Of a stretch of DNA of 64,000 bases, positions 1 through 11,560 are shown in pieces. The notes beneath the pieces were generated by a model. That model had not been told where the DNA came from. It made no database searches and saw only the letters and a program-made list of their open reading frames with translations. This DNA comes from Cantharellus purpuraceus (taxonomy: Eukaryota; Basidiomycota; Agaricomycetes; Cantharellales; Hydnaceae), in the NCBI GenBank assembly GCA_025174535.1, contig JALBUN010000049.1, forward strand, positions 992,001 through 1,056,000. Direction: 5' to 3'. The first letter of the stretch is position 1. Each line of letters opens with the position of its first letter. Position numbers and translations under genes: made by a program.

Positions 1-2069
1 ACAACTTGAGGAGGCTCTCGAAGAGCTCAGACAGGCTGAGATCGACGCAGATGCTGTGTCAAAAAAGGTTCCCAAGGTTGAAATGGCCACTCACAAATTG
101 GAACTGGATATACAGACATCGGCCAAACGGATCGAAGAGGCTGAAAAGAGAATCCACAATCTCAAGTACGAATTCTTGATTAGATCTGTTTTTCACTGAC
201 GAAGGTCATTGACCTGATTACAGGTCTCAGAGTAAACCAGATAAAAGTGATCTATCCCGAATATCTGCACTCGACCAAGATATTGCCAAATCGACGGCAG
301 AACTTGAGCGCCTCCACGAGGAAACTGAAGTGATTGAAAAGGCTATCCAGGCATTTGAAAACAAGATTCTCGAGATTGGTGGAGCAAAACTTCTAGCGCA
401 GAAATCTAAAGTCGATGGTGTCAAGTTGCATATTAATCTTACCAACGAGGAGATAACAAAGGCTGAAGTCGCACTAGCAAAGGCTGAAAAGGACACCGAC
501 AAGTTCAAGAATGCTATCGAGACGAATACTCTTGCAATGGAAGAGGTCGACCAAGATGTAGCAAAACTTGATCAACAGCTTCAGGATTGCAGTGATATCT
601 TGGATGACATTCGCAGTAAGGTGGATGCCGCTCAAACAGCTGCAGAGAATGCCAAGGACGACCTGGAAGGTCTCAAGGCTGATCTAGACGGGAAATTGAT
701 TGGCATTCAAGAATTTCGGAAGAAAGAGGTTCGTTGGCAAAAGGCTACTCTCTATGATTGACGTCAAAGTTATCCGACTAACAGATGGAATACAACCAAA
801 TCTTGGAGGATGCTAAAAAGGAGAACGCAGAAAATGAGCGTGCAATCCACCACTGGCAAGAGAAGCATGACAATTTAAAGCTTGAAGAGATTGAGTATGT
901 CATCTCCTCTAGGCAACGTCAATTGCTAAACAAGATCCACCCCTAGCGACGAGGATGACGGGGATAATACAACGCCATCAGAATCTGATCCAAATGCAGT
1001 TGCCGTGAAACAAGAAGACCCTGAAGCTCTACCGCAAGCGCTCTACGAGCTGCACGTGTACAGTGTCGAGGAACTGCAAAAGTTCAACAAGAAGGGCTTA
1101 CTTGCGGACACCACTCTCCTCGAGGGTATGACTTGCAATGTGACATCCGGAATGTTCTAACCTATTGACATCATAGACCAACTCAAACAGGCACAGCCAA
1201 ACATGGGGGCCCTCAAGGAATATCGGAAAAGGGAAGCAGAATTTTTAGACCGCGCTCGGGATCTGGAAAAGGTTACTGCACGCCGTGATGGGTACAAGAA
1301 GAAGTACGACGAACTCAGGAAGGCGCGGCTCGACGAGTTCATGTCTGGATTTAATATCATCACATCTAAACTGAAAGAAATGTACCAGGTCAAGTCGGGT
1401 CTCTCTTCTGCGCACTCGGTCTGTTGACGTTCACATGATAGATGATCACGTTGGGCGGAAATGCCGAATTGGAGCTTGTTGATAGTATGGATCCTTTCGC
1501 TGAAGGTATAATCTTCAGTGTGATGCCTCCTAAGAAAAGTTGGAAAAATATCTCCAATCTTTCTGGCGGGGAGAAGGTGCTCTAACACATTTTTGAGCCA
1601 TCGGTTTACTAACACTCACCTTAGACGTTAAGTTCTCTGGCCTTAGTATTTGCGTTGCACGTTTTCAAAGTGAGTTGCATGATATAACGAATGTTTCTGC
1701 ATCTAAGGTGAAAGTCAGCCAACTCCCTTGTATTTCATGGACGAGATCGACGCAGCCCTTGACTTCCGTAACGTATCAATTGTGGCTAATTATATTAAAG
1801 ATCGGACAAAGAATGCTCAGTTTATCATAATATCTCTGAGGTTAGCTGCATGCTATGATCTATATATCGTACTTGATTCATTCAACTTAGGAATGATATG
1901 TTTGAGCTAAGTCATCGATTGATTGGCATTTACAAAACATCCAATCAAACGCGCAGTGAGCCATTAGTTTCATTTTCAAAAGGCATTCACTCAAGTCACC
2001 ATAGGCGTCTCGATTGATAACCATCACTTAGGAGCTGCTCCTATAAATCTCCATCCCCTTCGGGCATGA
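1..2069 (+). CDS. SMC4: Condensin subunit SMC4, C-terminal part (5' end outside window)
   Basis: SMC4 is one of the two ATPases of condensin, which compacts mitotic chromosomes. The window begins inside the second long coiled coil (Glu/Lys/Asp-rich heptads to about base 890), passes an acidic loop, and ends in the ATPase head. Visible head motifs are the ABC signature LSGGEK (1559-1576) and the Walker B/D-loop stretch DEIDAALDFRN (from about 1740), which fit SMC4 better than the other SMC paralogues. Introns at 166-223, 729-784, 895-946 and 1126-1176 restore one continuous frame. A final intron (about 1957-2006) joins ...QTR to SVSIDNHHLG and the TGA at 2067-2069, like the usual SMC4 C-terminus. 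The gene converges on the kinase gene, with 119 bases between stops. The identification is firm; small exon borders are inferred. Confidence 0.93.
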
Positions 2070-2188
2070 ATTATAGTTTGCTGTATATTGTGTATATTGT
2101 GTACCGTGTACCGTGTCACATTAGCATTGCAGTGAGACAATTGTCAAAACAGAATGCTTGGTTATTGCACATCACCTTGTCCTGCTAG

Positions 2189-3855
2189 CTATGGATCTCT
2201 TCGTGTTACTTTAATTGCCTCACGTATTAAAGCAGGCTCCAACCAGTCTGCTAAAGACTTGTCCTGCCACGTAGTTAGCCAGCTCTTCGTCACGCCTGTG
2301 TCGTCAGGACCAGGGTGTGATGGTGGAAGGAGGAGATCAGTAGAAAACCAGGAATGTTGGAGGGCCTGCGCTACAAGAAGCCGGGATGATGGAGGATAAA
2401 CAAGAAACCCGTTGATCAGAGATACTGGAGAGTCGTCTGCTAAGAGCTCGGTCGACGGTGGCAAATGAGGTAGGGCCATGTGAAGAGGTTGAGGATCAGC
2501 TTCACAAAACTCAATCGTCGATACATCTGGTAGGGAACTGAATGACTGATTACCACAGCTTAGTTCTGACTATTATCTAAAAGGAAATAAGGATTTACCG
2601 GCCAAGTTTCTTCGTTTGGAGTACCGCGTAGTCGAAAGATGCTCCAAGCTAAACCAAGTTCTCCCCGCTCCCCATCGAAAAGTGTTTTCCGCTCCCACGT
2701 CGCACGGTAATCGATATCTTTCCTTAAAGTATCGGGTATGATAAATGGCCTCGAAGCTGTTCTATCGACCTCATTGGCTGTCGTCGGGCTTGGAGAAGAC
2801 AATGGTGACCTGGAAGGAATAAGTTGAAGGGGAGTGAAGAACTGCGCAATCGTAGTACCAAGACTCCATCGATCAATGGCCATTGCAGAATACGAAGGGG
2901 GTGAAAACAGCAATTCAGGGGCTCTGTGAGGCCTGCAAGATTATGATTATATTAAAACATCAGAAGTGTCACTTTATGATGACGAACCCTGTGGCAACTT
3001 GACAACACATTTCCTCAGGAGTCTCCTTCCAGTCTTCGGATAGATAAGTGATTGACGGTCTCCGAGTAGACTTTGTGTTAAAAGATGGGGCTTCCGAGCC
3101 TTTTCGGTCAATCCACGCAATACCAAAGTCGATCAATTTGACGGTACCGTCGCTGTCAATAACGACGTTTCCCGGATTTATGTCTCTATGAGAAATAGGT
3201 GGATCTTGTGAATGAAGATATGAAATAGAGAGAAGCAGTTGATAAATAAGGGACTTGGCAACAACAACGAAAGAACACGCTGCCTCAGACTCTTGCGACG
3301 GTTTGAGAACTGGTCGAGCAAAGGCCGAGTAGGTACCACTGATAGGATAAGATGTAAAGAGGGGCGAAGAGAGAAGAACCGTGAGAGGGAGGGGAATAAG
3401 TGGCATGTACAACGTATACGGGGCACTGGGGCCACCGCGGACGAAATCCAACATAGTTATTATCTTAAGGGTTGAAAACAACCATCGATCAATAACCCAT
3501 GTACTCCAGGCTCACTTGAAGCATGCCTACTGACATTCCGGTGAGATATGCCCTTCAAGATGGAAGCCTCCTGTATGATGTCATGGGGTGGCATGGACTG
3601 GTTGTCATAGACAACTTTCACGGCGACCCAATTGGGAAGATCACCCAGAGGATCTAACTGTGCGTGAGTCGCACTTTTTGCTTGATAGGAGGAATCCAGC
3701 GAGGAGTTGCCAGACTTCCTGGTGCGCCAAACAACAGAGTGAATACCGCCACCAAGACGTTGCCAAGTATCGCTGATCTGAACAATGCAAGCTCAGTCAC
3801 CTATGCCGTTGGTGAAGCATGATACTTTATGCACTTCGCTTGACCGGGCTGACAT
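2189..3855 (-). CDS. CDK-activating-kinase-like Ser/Thr protein kinase (Csk1/Cak1 type)
   Basis: Predicted protein kinase of the CMGC group, closest in style to the fungal monomeric CDK-activating kinases. From the start at 3855 the N-terminus is MSARSSEVHK, and a phase-0 intron leads into a glycine loop (RLGGGIHSVVW). The ATP-binding lysine lies in VAVKVV and the helix-C glutamate in IIQEASIL. After an intron, HRNIITMLDFV is reconstituted. The catalytic loop reads HRDINPGN, so the usual lysine after HRD-x is asparagine; KLIDFGIAW holds the intact DFG. An intron then joins VATG to PHRAPELLF, which supplies the APE-type segment. The C-lobe has AIDRWSLG and RGTPNEETWP, typical of CDK-like kinases. 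Splice sites were chosen to restore the family pattern. The kinase call is secure; the CAK assignment is inferred. Confidence 0.8.
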
Positions 3856-4245
3856 TTCGTCCTTTAGGAACCCTAAGCTCAGAGGTTGGTGTCGGGATTT
3901 GAATGCAGCGCTGGGATAGAATTGACAGCCGCTGTTACAAAAAACATATTATGTTCCAGTCTGCGGCAGTTCGGTTTAAACTGCCGAATAGTCCGTAATA
4001 TTTACACCATTACGAAGAAGTATGTTCAGCAGGAATGCTCGTTATGTTACCATTGTATCAAAGGATTGAGGTCTTCATGCTGATGCAAAACTTCAAAGCG
4101 GATCTGCTATGATCAGTTGAGTGGAAGAATCTGGAGAACAAGGAAGGGAATGACATACCGTAGATTGTGTTGTCTATGCTCATGGGAACTCGGAAAAGTT
4201 AATGTATATTAATTGGTTGCCCGCCAGTTCCTCTTCTATAATTCT

Positions 4246-5981
4246 CTAATTAGACCTGATGGGCGGTGTCGTTGGCTTGGTCATACCTGGATCAGCGCCC
4301 ATCTGTGTCCATGCATACCATATCTCGGAGCCAGTCAGTTGCAGGCACGAGCAGAGGACGCCATGCAAGCCTATTAATTGTCTTACACGTAGAACTCGAG
4401 GGAATCCGTGGGGCTGCATGGTGAGTGTGTCGACAGGAACATCAGAATCTGAGACAAAAGGAACAAGGAAGATTCCTCGTTGCTTGTTCAGACAGAGTTA
4501 ATGCGTGGGCATTGCCGATGATCAAAGGTGACTTACGTGTGCATAAACGACGATCCTCTTATTGTCTTCGTAGGCGAGATTCATGATTGACCCACCCATG
4601 TCCAAGATTGTGATATTTTCCAGAAGAGAAATGCCATCGCGGAGTGCCTTCTCAAAATTACGGACGATACAGAGACAGCCTACTGCATCAACCGTAACAA
4701 AATGAGAGCCACAGGGAGATACATGGACTAAGAAGTTGTAGAATGAGTACTCCTACGTTGACAAAAAGTGTGATGAAAATACCTGCTTGAAAACCCCTCA
4801 TATGCGAAGGTGGGCAACGTTGACTGCTCCGATCCAAAGGACATTGAACCGAAGTCACATAATTGTTACGGTCGGCACGTAGTGCAACGTGCGTCTCGAC
4901 ACGAAAAGCCTGCGTTTCGTACAATTCATGAAAACCTTCCACCTGGCTAGGGAACTGGAGGGAAGTTCGCGAGTCACTCGCATCCAGCGGGTACACGAGA
5001 ACATCATAATTCGTACAGACAAATATATGTCGCGACCCTAGCTCGACGTAATTCACCTCGACAGGTTGGTTGTGTGAACTGTGAAACGAAATCGTCTGCT
5101 TCAGTTCCCCGCTAGAAACGTCAAAAAGGTAGGCTTCTTGTGCACTCGCGGAGGCGACCAGTAACATAGAATGCACGAGTCGCAACGCGCGCACAGAATC
5201 GGGAGGAGTTATGGTTGTCCATGGAACAAAAGCACCCCTGTCATCCTGAGACGCAGACAGGGCAGACTGCCAGGCGAGATCAAGTGCTCTTCTCTGAAGA
5301 AGGTCGGGTTTAGCTGTGAGAGGCCGGGGGCTGGTTCTAGCATCGCGTGCTCTCCGCCAAACCTCCAAGGCCTCACCTTGTCTTGTGAGTACAAGGAACC
5401 CGTCAGAGTATTCACAATGGGCAAATGGATAGACTTCAGACTTTGTTGGATTTAAGTGAGCACCGTGTCACTCGCAAACCTGAAACTCACATCTGGGAGC
5501 GACCAGAGAGCTGTATCGTCATCGATTGACGACACCTTGAGACCCCCATCGAAGTGTGTGGTGATAACAGTACGCTGTTCCCTGTCTATCTTGAAACGCC
5601 AGACGGCCTCCCCGGGAGCAGCAACGACGGTAAGCCGTGCGCCTCCACTACCCTCCCATCGTCTTTCCATGCGATAAAAACGTATGCCTGCCAGTTGCCA
5701 GACTGCAAGTAAGCAAAGAAACTGTATGGAGTTGATAACCCACAGAGATCTTTCCAAGAATCAACATGTGATGTCCATGGAACATCAGACAGCTTCGCAT
5801 CTAGACTCGCATTCGCAGGGACAAAGTCATGAAGTATGGCAGCGGCATGGTAAATGCTGGATTCGTTCAAATGGATGAAATGATCCCAGCTCTTCGATAC
5901 GAAGCGACAACGCTGCAGTTGGCGAAGAGGTACAAAGGATAGGATTGCCAAGATGATCTCCGGAGGGAATGTTCCAAGCAT
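4246..5981 (-). CDS. F-box domain protein
   Basis: The N-terminus (first about 45 residues, beginning MLGTFPPEIILAILSF and containing RQLQRCRFVSKSWDHF) is a clear F-box, the motif that docks on Skp1 in SCF ubiquitin ligases. The remainder is rich in short beta-like stretches (RTVITTHFDGGLKVSS, HIFVCTNYDVLVYPLD) with spacing like a degenerate beta-propeller, probably the substrate-recognition part, but I cannot name it. Several introns are needed. One near 4540 joins RIVVYAH to QRGIFLVPFV and opens the frame to a stop at 4246-4248. The start at 5981 puts the F-box at the extreme N-terminus, as is normal for fungal F-box proteins. An upstream ATG in another frame (6102) is not used in this model. 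The target of the ligase is unknown. Confidence 0.8.
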
Positions 5982-6192
5982 GTCGCGTATACTGTAGCAA
6001 GAAGCGATATTCTCTTATTCGAGGGACCTTAAGGGCGGCTTGTAACGTCCTCACCGTATCGTGTAGTACTGTATGTATCACCCCCCCCATCTCGTTCGTC
6101 ACGTGTGACGTTGTTGTTTCACGGTGCTTATTCTTGCCATTGCAATCAATGTAACCGGAGTATACAGTAGAACTGGCATTTCTGCTCTGAAC

Positions 6193-6254
6193 ATTTTCAT
6201 CTGGGCCTCACTTGGATTTCAGAGTCGAAGGATCCTAAAATATTCGCAAAATTG
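6193..6254 (+). repeat. Direct repeat, copy 1
   Basis: A stretch of about 60 bases beginning ATTTTCATC and containing the core GGATTTCAGAGTCGAAGGA. It recurs about 313 bases downstream (6506-6567) in the same orientation with only a few substitutions over the first 45 bases. The second half diverges but keeps TGTAAAATG/GCAAAATTG-like sequence. It is not part of any gene I can see. Confidence 0.75.
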
Positions 6255-6505
6255 CAAAATTGCAACCCGATGTCTTTCAAGACTGTCGAGTGCGGATGTG
6301 AGACTCGGCAAGGTGATGAAGGAAGGCTGAACTACTGGACAGAATTATACTGCGTGAAGTGGTTGTGGAATGGACAATGCTAAAGCATGAACTAGAACAT
6401 ATGGAACGAGTGGAAGGATAGAAGGTAGATAAAGTGGACATCGTGTGGTAGACTCGATCACGTGCCTCCTCAAGAGAAACGGACGAAGGTTTTTTGTCCG
6501 AATCA

Positions 6506-6567
6506 ATTTTCATCCGGACCTCACTCGGATTTCAGAGTCGAAGGACCCTAATATGTTTGTAAAATGA
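6506..6567 (+). repeat. Direct repeat, copy 2
   Basis: Second copy of the unit seen at 6193-6254, sharing the exact core GGATTTCAGAGTCGAAGGA. Differences are mostly transitions (T/C, G/A). That pattern fits age or cytosine-deamination mutation of a small duplicated element. Confidence 0.75.
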
Positions 6568-7079
6568 CATAACGTATTTGCAATGCGTGAGCCGGCGTTT
6601 TAAGAGGCAAAATATGAAGTATACATAACTTCTCACTCATGACTGGATGGGACTCTTTGAATCAAACGCTATGAAAACAATCATACCACCAGTATTGCGG
6701 TAAGCAAGCCAACTGCGTTGAATCCCGGTCTGGTACTACCGTCTACTTGAATTGCATGCGGCTCTGCTGGGATGAAGAAAATTTGGAATAGTTTCTGGAC
6801 AGGCGGAGACGTGCTAACACCATGGCTCTTGGGGTGCATGGTCATCACCATGCAAATTCGTCACGCTGTCATGCGTATGGCCAGAAATGGGTCGTGTAAC
6901 TGATGAGCCGAAGCCTCTAGAAGCACACGAGCTATTGTGCCCATGTCATCATCACCGAACTGTCTAAGTCACTATGACCATGATGCTAGACCTCAAGCTC
7001 ATGCGTTAGGTAAACGTCAGCTTAAAATTATTGGGTATGTTACCTGTTGTACAACTCCGAGCAGATAGGCACTCCAAGG

Positions 7080-7700
7080 TCATTTCGACTCTCTTTCAGA
7101 AGCCCTTTTCCTCGCCTCCTCTTGCCTCAGTGCAGCTTTTACCAACCGTTGCCGTTTGCGTCGTCCATTTCCACGCTTCGGGCCTCCTACTTGTATGGTT
7201 TCTGCTAGTTTTCGCTTTCTAGCCACTTGCTGCTCTGCTCGTTGTTTCTCCCGTTTCTTGTCTCGTTTTCGGAGGGTCGTCATGGACATTTTAAGCAGTG
7301 CACCATATGCTGTGTGAAAATCATTTAAATCCTCAGGTTGCACCTTCCAGTACATGAGTATGTGCAAAATCCAATAGAAGACGGATGCTTACCGTGGTTG
7401 AAAAATTTACATTTTTGCCGTCTGTTGCGCGAACCAAACAAGGGTATTCTTTTTCATCCTCCACTTCATTTGATGACATCTTAACATCTTCACCCTCATA
7501 TGAGTCTTGAAGAGACTTCAGTCATACGACGCCAATAATTATAACTCAAGCCTACATCTTTTGTGAGTCAGCCAAACGGTACCCTTGCCTTTCTTGTCAG
7601 CGAAGAGCCCCGTGAGCCGCGTCAGAAACTGCGATATGTTTGAGAGGTTAACGACTAAGGAGTAGAAGCCGCTTACTGTTGAGTTGTCGACCAAGGTCAT
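7080..7700 (-). CDS. SRP14: Signal recognition particle 14 kDa subunit
   Basis: SRP14 binds the Alu domain of SRP RNA and contributes to elongation arrest while secretory proteins are targeted to the ER. The spliced protein starts MTLVDNST and continues FLTRLTGLFADKKGKGTVWL, the standard SRP14 opening. It then has an acidic insert, the conserved YPCLVRATDGKNVNFST strand, and the C-terminal helix FHTAYGALLKMSMTTLRKRD. The last about 60 residues are a lysine/arginine-rich tail longer than in animal SRP14, suited to RNA contact. Introns lie near 7650, 7510-7560 and 7335-7390; each has GT and AG ends and restores the frame. The start codon is only 95 bases from that of the divergent TMCO4-like gene. 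Confidence 0.88.
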
Positions 7701-7795
7701 ATCGACAATGCACGGCTCTGGCTGCTAGTAGTGGGCGCCTGTAGTGTATGTAAACGGTGTGAGCGGCGTGGCTATTTCTCGGACTGCGTTGTCTT
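7701..7795. promoter_or_regulatory. Compact divergent promoter SRP14 / TMCO4-like gene
   Basis: Only 95 bases separate the two start codons (7700 on -, 7796 on +). Both promoters and both 5' leaders must therefore lie here or overlap the opposite coding region. No TATA box is apparent. Confidence 0.5.
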
Positions 7796-10700
7796 ATGTC
7801 TCCTGGTGTCCCCAAACCCCCTACGCCGTCCAAAAACGACACATTTTTGTTCGACGATGACGATGACGGCTGGCAGGATATGCCCGTCATCCGACAGGAC
7901 AACTTTGCGAATGGCCTAGACGAGGAAGACCAGAAGAAGTACCATTATGTTGCTCCTTCCAAGTCTACAGATGGACCCAAGGGAAACGCTACTGGAAATC
8001 TCATAGATTTCGATGATCATGGGAACGAATGGCGTTCTAAGCTTGATCACAACGAGGATGAATATACTCGTCTTAGGCTTGATGAGGACGAGGATACAGA
8101 AGATGTCCATCTTAGAACAAAGTATTTGTTCGACGAGGATAAGGCTATGACCCCCCTGAATCAAATGCAGGCAACGAAGAACCTCCTCACAGAGACTCAG
8201 CGCATAGCCTATGTTGCCCTGTGCGCACTCGCTATGAAAGAGATGACAAGCAAGCTGAAGAATGTTAAGTCAAAAGAGTTGAAGCCAGCAATCGGAAGCC
8301 TCGAGCTCTGGGGATTGAAGATTATGGGACGTTTATACTATCACATGGAGTTAGCCACACCAGGTATCATTCATTCTACTAGCAGAGTGTAAGGTGATGA
8401 CTTACTCTTTATACCAGAACAAAAGATGATTGAAAGCCTAGCGGAGCATGGTGTCGAAGCCATGGATCTAGTTCCGTCTCTCATGACTACTCACACTGTT
8501 GCAAACCCGGAATATGATCCAGCTGAAGCTCAGCGGCAAGAAGTCGAAAGACGCGAGAAAGAACGACTGCGAGATGAAGATGAGACAAATGGTAGTCCCA
8601 GAGAAAAACCAGATGTTCAAGTCCTCGACCTCTCCACCAGTCCTTCATCTAATCCTCAGACATCCGACCTTCTGACTTTGCCAACCTCACCCAGGACTAC
8701 TCAACACAAAACTACTGCCAATGTCTTACAACCTAAAGCGACAACTACGATGCCTGGTGTATCAACCACACTCTCATCTACTGATGCCAATGTCACGCTA
8801 GATATCCGATGGACTGTCTTATGCGACCTTTTCCTCCTCCTGATCGCTGACAGCGTCTATGACAGTCGCTCACGGGTTCTTCTCGAGACTGTGGCTAACA
8901 AGCTCGGGCTTGGCTGGTTGGATATCGTCAAGTTTGAGAAGCGCGTGACGGATGCGTTAGAAATCCAAGAGGATGTTGAACAGATGGAACAGCAGGATAT
9001 CATAAATGGGCGAATGAAGGCAGCGAAGAAGAGGCGGTATGTCATGATGGGACTAGCAACTTTAGGTGTGTGACTGCCATGTGCCACTGCCCGTTTCGTT
9101 CTGTTGGTAACCGCTGCGAGACGTTAGGTGGCGGTCTGGTTATTGGTCTTTCCGCTGGACTACTGGCTCCTGTCATCGGTGCCGGGCTGGGTGCAGCATT
9201 CACTACAATCGGTGTCACTGGCACTACTGGGTTCTTCGCTGGTGCAGGAGGTGCAGCATTGATCACCACTGGAGGTGCCCTCACCGGTTCGGGAATTGCT
9301 GTTAAAGGTATGGCGCGTCGAACACGGCAAGTTAGGACCTTCGAGTTGCTACCTCTTCACAATCATAAGCGTGTAAACTGTATTATTACCGTTCCGGGGT
9401 GCGTCAACCTCTCCCAAATACTATCGTTCTGTTCGACAAGCTGTTGTAGACTGATGCGTATATTTGATTAACATCCAGGTTCATGTCTGGTCCCCGCGAT
9501 GATGTCCGACTTCCTTTCAGCGTGTTAGATCCCATTGTTGGAGACGTTTTCAGCGTTCGATGGGAACCCGAAATGATGGGGGAAACAGGCAACGCTATCA
9601 AGCTTTTAACCACCGAGATCTTGTCTCAGCTGTCGACAACAGTACTACAAGCCACAGTGATGACTACTCTCATGAGTGCCTTGACGTGGCCAATCAGTGA
9701 GCTGCAGCTGCTAGAATTATATCACAATTTATTTAGATATTATTTTAGTCTTAACAAAGCTAGGATACCTCATCGATAACCCATGGTCGAACGCACTCGA
9801 CCGAGCCCGCGCAGCGGGTGCCGTCCTTGCGGACATACTTCTTCAGCGTCATTTGGGTGTGCGGCCTATCATGTTGATTGGATTCTCTCTTGGTGCACGT
9901 GTCATCTTCTACGCTCTGCTGGAGTTGGCCAAGCAGAAAGCGTATGGCATTGTTCAAGATGTCTTTTTACTTGGTGCTACCGTAACTGCACCGAAACGGA
10001 CGTGGCTCGAGGTACGTGGCGTCGTGGCCGGCCGGTTGGTCAATGGCTATGCGCGTAATGATTGGGTGCTCAACTACCTCTTCCGGGCGACAAGTGGTGG
10101 TTTAAACACAGTGGCGGGGCTACGTCCCATTGAAAACATCCCTGGATTGGAGAACGTCGATGTGACCGACAAAATCGCGGGCCACGGCAGTTATCGTGCT
10201 TTCATGCCTCTTATCTTAGACGAGTTGGGGTTCCCGGTCTCAGCTGATTATTTTGATGAACCAGAGGTGAGCGTCAAACGGGCTCGTCAATGTGGGTTAT
10301 TCTGAACTGATTTATATCAAGGAACCGGATATGGAAGGTGATCGCGAGGTGGTTCGTGAAGGAGAGACGAAAACGCAGAAATCAGGGTGGTTCTCTAGGG
10401 ATAAGACTGCACAGAACACAAAGAACGTCCAACGTCCTCCGTCTTCCCTATCTCTTCCTCGACATTCCTCTTCTACCCCCGCCCCAGGATCAGATGATTT
10501 GCCCGAACGTCTGGCTAGTTCGTCCCATCTAGCTGTCTCACCAGAAGAAGCTGTGTCTAGAGACTCGGCGGCATCAATACCTATGCATGCTGGTTTCGAT
10601 TTCAAAGCTATCAACGAGATGTTGGAGAGGGAGGGGGGCAAGGATAGAGACGAACTCAGTGGCATGCAGATACCAATTGAAATGCCTCCTACCAACCACT

Positions 10701-11302
10701 CACCACCTCCCCAGTCTGAGTCGAGCGGAACCCCATCCAAGACTTCTATTGCGTCTGGGATCACATCCAACCCTCTATCGGAGCATGGATCAAATCCTGA
10801 CACAGTATCCAGAATTGAGACACGAGCTGATGCAACTCAAACATTAAGCCACTCGCTGTCGCTCAACTACATAGACGATCGAATCGCTTCATCACCCCCA
10901 CGGGATGAGTCTATTTTAATCGGTGATACGTCATCCAACACCGTACCTACCTCCACATCTCGAATCACATCGGCTGTTCGGCCGCCCCCTGCGCCGACAC
11001 TGTCATTTGGGAGTTCCGATGGATCACTTTGGACTTCGGCTCAGGGTACCATTCCACCTCAGGATCAGAGTGCTTTTGGAGGAACCGTGTCGAAAACCCC
11101 TTTCCCCCCATTGACGGATACGTTATCTTTTAACAGTAATACTGACTCTAGTATCCCTTCATCACAATTGAATCCCTTCACCGCCCCTGGACTTTCATTT
11201 GGAAGTGCAGATGAAGCCATTTCGTATGGGGATCCATGGGCGCCGCCGCAGAAGGACGGCATGTCAAAGAAACCCAGCTACAGCACGAATCCTTGGGGGT
11301 AA
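7796..11302 (+). CDS. TMCO4/DUF726 family membrane protein with alpha/beta-hydrolase fold
   Basis: Member of the DUF726 family (human TMCO4, yeast YFL034W/Mil1), membrane-associated lipase-like proteins of poorly known function. Order of parts: acidic N-terminus; helical region with MTSKLKNVKS; a Lys/Glu-rich then Ser/Thr-rich linker; and a domain ending in KKRRYVMMGLATLG. A glycine/alanine-rich double membrane segment (about 9125-9310, with GGLVIGLSAGLLAPVIGAG) follows. The hydrolase core has the nucleophile motif GFSLGAR (about 9880-9900), an Asp in YARNDWV and a His in AGHGSYR, a plausible catalytic triad. A disordered Ser/Pro-rich tail of about 330 residues closes the protein. Introns at about 8365-8419, 9066-9126, 9400-9480, 9697-9748 and 10267-10320 restore the frame. 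The tail is longer than in yeast Mil1. The family call is strong; the substrate is unknown. Confidence 0.88.
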
Positions 11303-11560
11303 TACCGACTACATTCTCTTCGTTGAAGTTTCGGCATTGGTGTGCCCCCTTCCTTCATTGCATTATGTAACTCATCCATCCCATCTGTAACGCAATATCT
11401 ATTTCGCACTGCCTGCCTATGAAGCTGTTAATAAAAGACTCCATTCTAAACATGCCCTGGGATGACTCATATGTCAAGATCATCGAGCAGCATGAACAAC
11501 AGCATGGGAAGCTGATACTAATCTAGTGTTATCAAAATACTGGTAACCTTTTGTCGTGTT

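Larger units (their letters stand above)
5982..7079. other. Intergenic region between the F-box gene and SRP14
   Basis: No convincing exon is visible on either strand. The short open frames have no family resemblance and no plausible splicing partners. The left part contains the 5' region of the F-box gene and a pair of diverged direct repeats, listed separately; the right part contains the SRP14 3' region. Confidence 0.6.
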
